The notes below the pieces were generated by a model that worked only from the letters and a program-made list of their open reading frames with translations, ran no database searches and was not told the origin of the DNA. DNA of 35,000 bases from Adiantum capillus-veneris. Its lineage: Eukaryota > Streptophyta > Polypodiopsida > Polypodiales > Pteridaceae. Shown in pieces: positions 20,926 through 29,826 of the stretch. Made by a program: the position numbers and the translations under genes. Position 1 is the first letter of the stretch. Each line of letters starts with the position of its first letter. The DNA is taken from assembly GCA_014529385.2 (NCBI GenBank), contig CM043965.1:13496412-13531411 (forward strand), in the 5' to 3' direction.

Positions 20926-20988
<63 letters not shown>
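20926..20988 (+). repeat. (GA)n microsatellite
   Basis: About 27 consecutive GA dinucleotides, followed by an AAAGAGAG end. It produces artificial Ser-Leu repeat frames on the other strand. Confidence 0.95.
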
Positions 20989-21088
20989 CAGATGGATCAA
21001 GGCGGTGCCCCCCTTCCCAAAAGATACCAAAAATGGTTGCCCCATGGACCAATTAAAGGGAAGTTTCCCCAAATTGAACCCCCCACCC

Positions 21089-21096
21089 TATAAAAG
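21089..21096 (+). promoter_or_regulatory. TATA-like box in the GC-rich interval
   Basis: TATAAAAG stands after a C-rich segment and before a T-rich one. It would suit a promoter of an unrecognised LTR, but nothing else confirms it. Confidence 0.25.
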
Positions 21097-21699
21097 TAAA
21101 AAATTGATCAAATTAGGGCTTTTTTTGGCCTTTTGGAGCCGTTTTGAAGCCTGCAAATTGGAGATTTTGGACAGAGGAGTGTGCCTGTCAAGCCCTTTGC
21201 ATTTTTTTTGTGTAAATGGCCATGGTGATGGCAGTGTGAGTTTGTACAGGTGTTTTGGTGAGTGCAATCGAGTCGTTGTTGCCTCCCTTGCTGTTGTTTC
21301 CCCTTCCCCCCTTCTCTTTCTCCTGCTTTCATGGTTCTCCTCGATGCCAGCTGTGTGGAGGTGTGTGCCCCCCCTGGACTGACGGTGTGTTGTGTGAGAG
21401 AGTGAGATTGAGTTGTTGTGAGTGTGTATAAGGGTGGAGATAGGCCATGGCAGCAGGTGTGCATCGTGTGGTGGTTTTGTGGAGTGTGTGAGCAGTGGCA
21501 ATTGAGCAGGCGGTGGTGTGCTAGTGTGAGTTTTGTGTTTGAAGATGTTTTCCTAGAGGATAGGGGTGCTGTGAATGCCCTGAGCTATAGAGAGGCCTTT
21601 GTGTTGGTGCCGGGTGTGTTCCCCCATTCCCCCTCTCCAACGTATCCAAGAAGCTTCATCAATTATGTATTTTATTCGAGTTGAGTACAACTCTTTTTT

Positions 21700-21940
21700 T
21701 TTTTTGGGAGAGATGCTGCCTTCAATAGACTCAAAGACCTCTTGACCAACAGTCCTGTCCTCATCAACCCTGACTAATTCACTCCCTAGCTCTTCTTTAC
21801 CCGAGGAATTTCAACAAGAAATTTAGGTAGACCATATTTTAGACCTCTTCTACAAGAGATTCAAACTCAGAACCCAAGGGAACACTTAGTTGACTATACC
21901 TTAGCAGATGGTTTCTTTACTACCTGAAAAGCTTCAACCC
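21700..21940 (+). pseudogene. gypsy A RT/RNase H remnant
   Basis: From 21720 the plus frame reads AFNRLKDLLTNSPVLINPD, the well-known segment between RT and RNase H in Ty3/gypsy pol. A stop follows at once, and the next 150 bases give only scattered pieces such as HLVDYTLADGFF. Most of RT and RNase H has been lost, bringing this piece close to the integrase. It marks the left limit of sequence that I can assign to gypsy A pol. Confidence 0.65.
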
Positions 21941-22500
21941 CTAGATATTCCTCAGATGAAGTGGGAATGTCTGAGTATGGACTTTGTCACTCGTCTTCCA
22001 AAGACAACTGGAAACTATGATTCTATTTTTTGTCGTAGTAGATAAGCTCACTACGGTGGCTCATCTAATTCCAGTCAAGCAGACATCCACTGTCATTGAC
22101 ATAGCCCAAGTATTTGTCAAAGAGGTAGTAAGATTACATGGAATCCCAGCAAGAATCATCCGTGATCGGGATGCCAACTTTACTTCGAAGTTTTGGCAAG
22201 CCATGTTTCGATCTCTAGGTACCCAACTGAATCTCAGCTTAGTATATCATCCGGAGACTGATGGTCAAACTGAGCGAGTGAATCAAGTCATTAAAGATTT
22301 TCTTCGAGCATACTGCAACCAATAGCCCCAGAAATGGATCAAGTTTTTTCCCCTAGTTGGGTTGCTTATAACTCGTCTCACTGTCGCAGCCTCAAAATGT
22401 CACCCTTTAAAGCCTTGTATGGTCAGGAATGTTTAGTCCCTCTTCGATTAGCTGACCCAGATCTTCATGTTCCTGCCGCTAAGTCTACCCTAGAAGAGAT
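21940..22500 (+). pseudogene. gypsy A integrase core
   Basis: The core begins with MKWECLSMDFVTRLPKTTGN, carrying the first catalytic Asp. It passes a frameshift in a T run at about 22025, then gives VVVDKLTTVAHLIPVKQTS and the IIRDRDANFTSKFW segment with the second Asp. The YHPETDGQTERVNQVIKDFL segment carries the Glu, so all three DDE residues are in place. A TAG at 22323-22325 and another frame change follow, after which the C-terminal part (SLKMSPFKALYGQECLVPL) is readable in a new frame. The zinc-binding N-terminal domain is not visible. Orientation and position agree with the gypsy A LTRs. Confidence 0.85.
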
Positions 22501-22733
22501 AGATCATCAACTTCTAGTCATTAGAGACAACCTGAAGAGAGCTAGTGATAGGCAGAAGAGCTACGCTAATCTTCACTGCATCCGCTAGAAGCTTTAGCAA
22601 AGACGAACAAGTTTTCCTCAAAGTCAAACCCAAACACAACTCCTTAAAGATAGGGAAATTTCGTAAGCTTGCATTTAGATATTGTGGACCTTTTGGAATC
22701 AAATCAATATCTCCTTTTTATCCAAACCCTTGA
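22500..22733 (+). pseudogene. gypsy A integrase C-terminus with GPY/F module
   Basis: The frames across this interval give IRDNLKRASDRQKSYA, then, after a stop and a frame change, KDEQVFLKVKPKHNSLKIGK and RYCGPFGI. These correspond to the C-terminal DNA-binding region of Ty3/gypsy integrase with the GPY/F module. The similarity fades after 22700, so any chromodomain that followed is deleted or too decayed to see; chromovirus membership is possible but unproven. Confidence 0.75.
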
Positions 22734-23507
22734 TCATATTTTTGGTTGGTTCTTCGTAACAACTTAAAATTATTCTTCAAGATATCGATGGCACTTTTGA
22801 TGTGATTTTTATGCGAATGTAATCAATCATCATATTTATGGAATTCAAGCATCTCTAGTCAGTCAATTCTTTTGAGATTCAAATCGTCTATGGTGTTTTA
22901 CAAGTCTAGTTTTCATGATACGTGAAATATCTGATTACCAAGTGAAAGATGAGACAGTAAGCTATAGACATAACACAAATAAAGGATGAAGGAAATAAAT
23001 TGGGTATACAAGGGAGGAGATATTGCAAGATTTAATTGAAAGATCAGTATGAAATCCTTAACCTGTCCAGAACATGGCATAAGTTGGATGATATCGATAG
23101 AGAAGTGAGTCAACGCTCAAAACAGAAAAAGTTACAGTCTAGGTAAGAATGGTAAGATTTTTACAAAGCATATTAAGGCTAAATAAAGAGTGAAGTGAAG
23201 AAATGATCTTCATACCTCACAAGAGAAACACAATCCGGTCACACCAAAGGAAAAATACCTAGTTAAGTGAGATCACACTCAGTAATTAAAGTAACCCCGA
23301 GTCATTAAGACTTCTTTATGATTAAGACTTTTTAGTCAGCGCTAAAAATGGAAGAGAAATGTATTATTCAAGGTCCATACTAGCTTCACTTTCCTTTAAT
23401 CTAAATACCCTAAAGTTATTGACCATCTTCAATCATAAGTTGACCGAAGATTGAGTCTGACTACTCTCTAAACAATGTCCCGAGCTGAGGACAGCTCTTT
23501 CTTTTTG
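22734..23507 (+). other. gypsy A 3' internal non-coding interval
   Basis: AT-rich sequence between the integrase remnant and the PPT. There is no frame above 70 codons with recognisable content. Confidence 0.45.
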
Positions 23508-23517
23508 TTGGGGAGTT
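23508..23517 (+). promoter_or_regulatory. polypurine tract of gypsy A
   Basis: GTTGGGGAG stands two bases before the TG of the right LTR, in the position where plus-strand DNA synthesis is primed. It is short and interrupted by pyrimidines, so the call rests mainly on position. Confidence 0.5.
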
Positions 23518-23812
23518 TGTAAGGTCCCTCCCTAAACCCTAGAGCCATTCAGAACTTTTTTTTTATCGTAGAAAATAATTTAGAAAAGGCAAGACGGACA
23601 AAGAAGTCATGCGCACAATGAGACTTTACTCCGGAATGCAAAGACAAGGATATTTTGAATAAGAAATTACGTCGTTCCTATATTTTTCCATAAAGATTAA
23701 GATGATATTTATACTTCTTCGTGAAGATCCGCGTGGGAACTGATCTAGATCAAGAAGTAGGAGAAAAAGGGACTAACTTAATTGAAAGATAAAGTTAAGA
23801 GATAAGAACTAA

Positions 23813-23992
23813 GAAGAAAATTGGGGTCCAATAGGAATTAAGAAGAGAATTGGGGTCCAATAGCATTTGAGAAGAGAATTTGCGGTCCAATAGCATTTGA
23901 GAAGAGAACTGGGGTCCAATAGGAATTGAAAAGAGAAATTGGGGTCCAATAGGAATTGAGAAGAGAATTCCACCCGCCATTTCCTATATAAG
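23813..23992 (+). promoter_or_regulatory. CCAAT array and TATA box of the right LTR
   Basis: Five CCAAT boxes spaced 29-30 bp are followed after about 35 bp by TATATAAG at 23985-23992, matching the left LTR arrangement. Confidence 0.65.
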
Positions 23993-24329
23993 CATCCCCT
24001 CTCCTTTGTAATTTTACACACACATATTGCTAACCTACTTGCATACTTGCCATGCTCAAGACTATGCTTAAGTAACTCAAGGTTTCCATTAAACCTTGCT
24101 CTTGCTCTCTCCCTCTCTTGAAGGCCCAACCCTCTTCCTCTCTTGAAAGCCAAACCCTTGAGGGTTTTGTGAAGAAGTTCCTCTCTCCTACCTCTTCATC
24201 CTAAATCCCTTTCCTTCCACCTTGAGCCTCACAACTCTTCAAGAAGGACTTCAACCCCACTTCCCTCTTGCTTAGAGGAGGTAATCTTCATTTCTAGTAA
24301 GATTATTAATCCATGTGTTTTAATACTAG

Positions 24330-25490
24330 GAAGGTTTATATGCATCATTTTAGGTTTAAGCTTTAATGGTAACCTTGCAATTAGGGTAAGGTATTAATGG
24401 TAGTTATGCATCATTAAATTACGCTTCAAAGGTAGTTGCACTCGTAAGCTAAGCTTTAATGATAACTTTGCACTTAGATGTAAGCTTTAGTGATTACCTT
24501 GCATTTTTAGGTTTTAAGCTTTAATGGAAACCTTGCAATTAGGGTTAAGTGATAAGAGCATCTACGCATCATAAAGTTAAGCTTCAAAGGAAGATTTCCT
24601 CTCGTAAGCTAAGCTTTAATGGTAACTTTGCACTTAGATATAAGCTTTAGTGATTACCTTGCATTTTAGGTTTTAAGCTATAACGAAAACCTTGTAATTA
24701 GGGTTAAGTGATAAAGAGTATCTACGCATCATAAAGTTAAGCTTCAAAGGTAGATTTTCTCTTGTAAGCTAAGTTTTAATGGTAACTTTGCACTTAGATG
24801 TAAGCTTTAGTGATTACCTTGCATTTTTAGGTTTTATGCTTTAATGGAAACCTTGTAATTAGGGTTAAGTGATAAGAGTATCTACGCATCATCAAGTTAA
24901 GCTTCAAAGGTAGATTTGCACTCGTAAGCTAAGCTTTAATGGTAACTTTGCACTTAGATGTAAGCTTTAGTGATTACCTTGCATTTTTAGGTTTTAAGCT
25001 TTAATGGAAACCTTACAATTAGGGTTAAGTGATAAGAGTATCTACGCATCATAAAGTTAAACTTCAAAGGTAGATTTGCACTCGTAAGCTAAGATTTAAT
25101 GGTAACTTTGCACTTAGATGTAAGCTTTAGTGATTACCTTACATTTTTAGGTTTTAAGCTTTAATGGAAACCTTACAATTAGGGTTAAGTGATAAGAGTA
25201 TCTACGCATCATAAAGTTAAGCTTCAAAGGTAGATTTGCACTCGTAAGCTAAGCTTTAATGGTAACTTTGCACTTAGATGTAAGTTTTAGTGATTACGTT
25301 GCATTTTTAAGTTTAAGCTTTAATGGAAACCTCGCAATTAGGGTTAAGTGCTAAGAGTATCTATACATCATTAAGTTAAGTTTCAAAGGTAGATTTGTTC
25401 TCTTAAGCTAAAAATTAATGGTAACTTTGCACTTAGGTATAAGCTTTAGTGACTACCTTGTATTTTAGGTTTAAGCTTTAATGGAAAGCT
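24330..25490 (+). repeat. 160-bp tandem array in right LTR, about 7 units
   Basis: The landmark (T/C)G(G/A)AAACCTT or a close variant recurs at 24367, 24525, 24684, 24845, 25005 and 25165, and in diverged form near 25324 and 25480. The internal four-part structure matches the left LTR. Confidence 0.9.
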
Positions 25491-25510
25491 CGAAAACTCA
25501 TAAATTATAG

Positions 25511-25878
25511 GAGGGTTCTCTTGGGGAACTTGTTGGAGATTGGCCCTTTTCGACTAGGGCCAATCCCCAATTATAGGAGGGTTCTCTTGGGAAACTTGTT
25601 GGAGATTGGCCCTTTTCGACTAGGGCAGCATAACCGGCAAGTTGTTACTGATAAATGAATGAACCTGGAAATTACCAACTAGGAGTTAAAAAGGAATCTC
25701 AAGAGGTGATAGGGATAGCCCACTGCAAAACATAGATTTCACTAGGAGTTTTGAAGATTGCCTGAAAATGACTGGGAACCAAGATGGATCTTCTTGGGGT
25801 TAATTTGATTGAAAGGCCGGCCCATTGAGAGGATTCTCTTGGGGAACTTGTTGGAGATTGGCCCTTTTCGGCTAGGGC
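25511..25878 (+). repeat. three copies of a 50-bp block in the right LTR
   Basis: A block starting GAGG(G/A)TTCTCTTGGG and ending CTAGGGC occurs at 25511-25560, 25577-25626 and 25829-25878. The left LTR has only one copy (13384-13433). The two extra copies stand exactly where the left LTR has its 395-bp segment. Confidence 0.8.
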
Positions 25879-27066
25879 AGCATAACCGGCAAGTTGTTAT
25901 ACCTAGGTCATTCAGGCCCGAGGGATAAGGGATGAATGGGTTTGTTTTATTTTTGCCCGGCCGAGTGAAGTACCCGCGGTATCTTATTGGAAATCGGCCA
26001 TAATCCGGGTATGTCCTGATGCCAATAGTTGGATGAGAAGGTTATACTCAGGGAGGATGATGTGAATTAATTAAGGAAATTTGTTCGACTTGGTTGCTTA
26101 AAAAGGAATTGGAAAGGCTAGGAATATAAGGGCTATCCTGTGCATCTATCACCAGATGGTGCTATACCTCTCGAAATAAAATGCTTAGGAAGGAATGATT
26201 AAGTTACTTGATGAGCCTTTCCCAAACACTTAATTCTGGGAAATATTGTGAAAGTACTGCCATTTTGATGGTTTATAACCGATTATCTTGGCCTGAATGG
26301 GGAGGTAAGATGAATTGGTTGAAACTAAATGTGTTGCATGATTAGTTAGGAAACTAGTTACAAGCTAATTATAGCAGATAAAGGAAAGAAAATTAATTAA
26401 AAGTTTCTAAAGAAAGATCTGGTGGGAACAACCAAATGAATTTCCTTGAACGAGGGTATGCAACAGATTGCATGCTGCTTGTTGTTTGATGATGTCTGAT
26501 AGACTAGTGTGTTCCTGATTTTGTAGTAGTTAAGTACTACCTCGGGAAGGGATTTTCATGAAATGGTTCGGTGGGTGGGCGGATCCGGAGGGTCAGATGG
26601 CCGGATGTTGATTTAAAAATTTTATGTTAAACGCTAGGACTACGTGGGATAAAAAAATGGGTTATCGGGGACGAGTGAGACCAGGTAGGATTGCAAGATC
26701 CCTCTTCTTAGGGGAAAGTGATAATTGCCATGCCTGCTTGTCAGGAAAAAGGGGTTATTGCCATGAACCAAGGGAGAACAAGAAAGAAAGAGCAGATCCT
26801 CAAGTTAAAGATCAAGAGAATCAAGACTAAGGACCGGGACTTTGGGTGCGGAAAGCTGTCAAGGACAGATTGATTATGAGAAGCGGATAGAATCGTTGAA
26901 TGAAGGGATGTGCTCCCTTGGGTTGGCATTCGAGATAGATCGGAGTCCTGTGTGAGTGTCGGTCCCAAGTGGGAGGGATACCTGCAGATAGATGTATGTC
27001 ATTCCCTGGAACGGTCTGGAGCACTAAGGGAGGTGAGTAGGGTCAAGTCTGGGTATGGCCCTCACA

Positions 27067-27071
27067 GATAT
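27067..27071 (+). repeat. right target-site duplication of gypsy A (GATAT)
   Basis: These five bases follow the right LTR and equal 10798-10802. They are part of the copia 2 gag codons, which continue in phase. Confidence 0.85.
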
Positions 27072-27765
27072 TTACAATATTTGGAAATTTGATGGGACGA
27101 ATTTTGTTATTTGGAAAGAGCAGATTCAAGATGTTCTTATACAATAAGGCCAACTCCATCCTATCATGGAGCACCCAGAGAGCGAGTATACATATGTTGA
27201 GTGGGAGAAACTTGATGCTAAGGCTAAATCTACCCTCCGTATTCATTTTGCCCAATCTATGTACTTTACTATAGTTGGAGAAAGGACTGCTAGAGATGTA
27301 TGGGATAAGTTGTGTTCCTGTTATGAGAACAAAAGTGCCACTAATAAGGTTTTCTTGATGAAGAAGTTGTTTGACCTTCGTATGAAGGAAGAGGGCACTA
27401 TTTCTACTCACATTAATGAGTTCAATATCATTTTCACTCAGCTGACCACTCACGGTTTGGTCTTTGATGAGGAAATCAAATGTATCTTCTTGCTATGCAG
27501 TTGACCCTCGTCTTGGGATATGTTCTGTACTGTGATTAGCAACTCAGCAACTAGTATCAGTCTAGTGTACAATGACGTCCTTGGGAGTTTGTTTACCGAG
27601 GATATTTGTAGGAAATCTCGCAAAGGCAAGAAGGATGGTGATGCGTATGTTGCTAGTGATACACAGAGGGGTCGCACTCAAAGTCGTGCCAAAAGCAAGG
27701 AACGTAGCGGCTCACGTAGTAAGTCTCGGGGTTCTATGCGTAATGTCAAGTGCTATCACTGCATT
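27072..27765 (+). pseudogene. copia 2 gag, main part
   Basis: The frame resumes with YNIWKFDGTNFVIWKEQIQD, the copia gag signature. It continues through EWEKLDAKAKSTLRIHFAQS and LMKKLFDLRMKEEGTISTHI to a basic RS-rich segment. In-frame stops are TAA at about 27145 and TGA at 27502-27504; both interrupt an otherwise continuous frame. The start of a zinc knuckle (CYHC) is reached at about 27750, and then an extra base in an AAAA run (about 27768) breaks the frame. The level of decay is similar to copia 1. Confidence 0.85.
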
Positions 27766-28458
27766 AAGAAAAGGGCATGTGAAGAAGGATTGCAAGAAAT
27801 GGCAGCAAAGTAAGAAGGATAAACAATCTGGTGAAACTTCTAAGTCTGATGATTCAAACAAGGGTAAAGCAAAGTTAGAGGAGATCAATGTGCTAGAGTC
27901 TTCAAATGCTCCTATTGTAGAGACTCTTCCAGCGGTTGTTATGCCACTTACCTCTGACTATTGGTCTTCATAGCAGATCTACCTGTCGAGGCTCTTGTTA
28001 CAGATGATGCGTAGTATGCACAAAATTGGATAGTAGGTTCTGGTGCGAGTTTCCATGTGACACCACATAGAGAGTGTTTCTCTACTTATTCTCACTCTTG
28101 TGGCAAAGTGAGACTTGGTGATGCTTATGAACTAGACATTGAGGGTGACGAAAACATCAAATTTCATCTAAGGAATGGCACGCACTTTACTTTATGTAAT
28201 GTTAGACATGTGCCCAAGTTGACTAAAAGGTTGATTTCTATTGGTCAGCTTGATGATTTGGGCTACAACACCACATTTGGCAATGGTTTGTGGATAGTAC
28301 GCAACGGTAATCTTGTTGTACTCAGAGGTCAGAAGCATGGTACCTTGTATTCCATGCATGTGTCAGATGTTGGTCATGATTACATATCTATAGCCGAGCT
28401 ACTGTCTACTGAGTTGTGGCATTGCCGGCTAGGTCATATTAGCCAAAAAGAAAATTAG
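27766..28458 (+). pseudogene. copia 2 zinc knuckle end, protease, pre-integrase start
   Basis: After the frameshift the second half of the knuckle is read (KKGHVKKDC), so the C-x2-C-x4-H-x4-C pattern exists in the DNA across two frames. A TAG at 28012 precedes the protease motif, which reads NWIVGSGASFHVTP: the catalytic Asp codon of D-S-G is GGT (Gly) at 28036-28038. The GAG-pre-integrase block follows (LRNGTHFTLCNVRHVPKLTK, then ELWHCRLGHISQK) and breaks at a frameshift near 28450. The protease would be inactive. Confidence 0.8.
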
Positions 28459-29800
28459 AACTCTAAATCGTTTTGGCTACTTACCTGTCTTGTCTTATGT
28501 TGACTTTCCTGTTTGTGAGCACTGCATGTATGGCAAACAGACTAGGTCCGTTCACTTACCATCGGGTCAAAAGCGAGTTGAACCTCTAGATTTATTGCAT
28601 AGTGATGTTTGTGGTCCTATGTCAACCAAATCTCTAGGGGGGGGCAGCTATTTTGTGACATTCATAGATGAATTTACTCGAAAGGTGTGGGCATATCCTT
28701 GGAAACATAAGGATAAAGTTCTCTCTGTGTTCTAGGAATTCTTAGCACTCATTGAGAAGCAGTCTAGCAAGAAACTCAACAGGTTGCGGACTGACAACGG
28801 TGGAGAGTATGTCTCCAAGGAGTTTGACAATTTTTGTGCTAAAAGGGGGATTAAAAGGCAGTTTACTGCACCATACACACCAGCTCAGAATGGAGTTGCA
28901 GAGTGCATGAATCGTACGATTCAGGAAAGAGTCACATCCATTATTTCTAGGGCAAATCTCACACAAGGATTTGGGGCAGAAGCCGTCTTGATCGCAGTGC
29001 ACATTATAAATTGTTTGCCTAGTATGCCATTGAATTATGAGATTCCACAAGAGTTATGGTCTAAAAGTAAGCCCAAATATGACCATCTACATGTTTTTGG
29101 TTGTGAAGCTTATGCTCACGTGCCTAAAAAACTTCGACAGAAGTTAGAGCCAAAGTCACACAAATGTATTTTCATTAGATATGGTGCAGATGGAGAGATG
29201 GAATATCATCTCTGGCACCAGGAATCTGTGGCACCACATGTGATCTTCAATGAGTCGAAGATGCATAAACAACCAATCAAGGAAATAGAGATTCAGAGAG
29301 TCACTTTTGAGGATGTTGCCTCAGAGACAGTGAAATCAACTCAGCGGGCTAGAGATGTACCTTCCAGTAGAAATGCTCCAGAGGGAGCTGATAGCAATGG
29401 TCAAGGAGTGAGACGGTCTACTAGAGTCCCTCGTCCACCTGCACGTTTTGAGCCAGGTCTTGATTACATCATGTTGATCGATTGCGGTGAGCCAAGCTGC
29501 TACCAAGAAGCCATGATGACAGATGATGTGATGAAGTGGGAGCATGCTATGGAATCTGAGTATAACTCAATTTTGGCTAATGACACTTGGGACTTGGTAG
29601 AACTTCCAACTGATGGAAAAGATTTACCTTGCATATGGGTTTACAAGAAGAAATTTACCTCAGGTGATCCAAACTTGTATCCAAAGGGTTCAAACAGCAA
29701 AAGGGAGTCAATTTTGATGAAATCACCAACCCTAAAGAATCACAAACCTCACCACTATCATTTCAAGCATGGCTCGAGCACTTTGCAACACCAAACTTGA
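28459..29800 (+). pseudogene. copia 2 integrase and start of RT
   Basis: The frame gives the zinc ligands of the pre-integrase domain (VCEHCMYGKQT) and the integrase first Asp (LLHSDVCGPMSTKSLGG). A TAG at 28733-28735 follows, then the second Asp (RTDNGGEYVSKEFDNF) and the Glu (NGVAECMNRTI). The C-terminal block (HVFGCEAYAHVPKKL) and the linker (RRSTRVPRPPARFEPGLDY, DCGEPSCYQEAM) are intact. RT begins (MESEYNSILANDTWDLVELP, PCIWVYKKK) but is lost after about 29730, where a deletion has shortened and shifted it. The YVDD box, RNase H and the 3' LTR are missing. Confidence 0.87.
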
Positions 29801-29804
29801 ACAT

Positions 29805-29817
29805 AAAAGGGGGTGGA
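29805..29817 (+). promoter_or_regulatory. polypurine tract of copia 2
   Basis: AAAAGGGGGTGGA is a typical copia PPT that should directly precede a 3' LTR starting TGTTGGG. No such LTR follows; within ten bases the sequence turns into the region before a gypsy gag. The RT-to-PPT deletion therefore left the PPT but the LTR is gone. Confidence 0.65.
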
Positions 29818-29826
29818 TATTAGGCC

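Larger units (their letters stand above)
19077..21690. other. GC-rich interval inside gypsy A, origin unknown
   Basis: From about 19320 the base composition becomes visibly richer in G and C than the surrounding AT-rich DNA. Overlapping frames occur on both strands (for example minus 19642-20208, 188 codons; plus 21005-21382, 125 codons), none with a motif that I know, so they are probably by-products of composition. Inside are two related palindromes, a (GA)n tract and a TATA-like box. The interval may be an LTR or leader of yet another retroelement, but no LTR boundary, PBS or PPT was found. Confidence 0.4.
10803..27066 (+). mobile_element. Ty3/gypsy retrotransposon A, 16.3 kb, nested in copia 2
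   Basis: Two long direct repeats (10803-14621 and 23518-27066) begin TGTAAGG and end CCTCACA, and the pair is flanked by GATAT. A G-rich tract precedes the right LTR, as expected for a plus-strand PPT. The integrase remnant at 21940-22733 is on the plus strand between the LTRs. The expected PBS after the left LTR is absent; instead there is a 21-bp copy of the outer flank and then foreign DNA. Much of the internal region (gag, protease, RT) is missing or replaced by fragment B and other sequences. The element is non-autonomous now. Alternative readings (two separate solo LTRs) fit less well because the outer flanks form one TSD. Confidence 0.82.
23518..27066 (+). mobile_element. right LTR of gypsy A (3549 bp)
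   Basis: It starts TGTAAGGTCCCTCCC and ends CCCTCACA, like the left LTR. It shares the five-CCAAT array (CCAAT at 23828, 23857, 23887, 23916 and 23946), the TATA box (23985) and the 160-bp array (about 24330-25490). It differs in lacking the 395-bp segment of the left LTR and having a local duplication there (25511-25648). The 3' half is close to identical to that of the left LTR, suggesting that the insertion is not very old. Confidence 0.87.
10120..29817 (+). mobile_element. Ty1/copia retrotransposon 2, split by gypsy A
   Basis: The element consists of a 5' part (10120-10802: LTR, PBS, leader, first codons of gag) and a 3' part (27067-29817: rest of gag, protease, integrase, start of RT, polypurine tract). 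Between them lies gypsy A. The two parts join in reading phase once one copy of the GATAT duplication is ignored, which is strong evidence that they were once continuous. Most of RT, all of RNase H and the 3' LTR are missing. Without the insert the element would be about 3.4 kb, shorter than a complete copia element. Stops at about 27145, 27502, 28012 and 28733 and two frameshifts show that it is inactive. Confidence 0.88.

Noticed and set aside
20725-21072. Minus-strand frames with Ser-Leu repeats
   Set aside because: They are translations of the (GA)n microsatellite with no other support.
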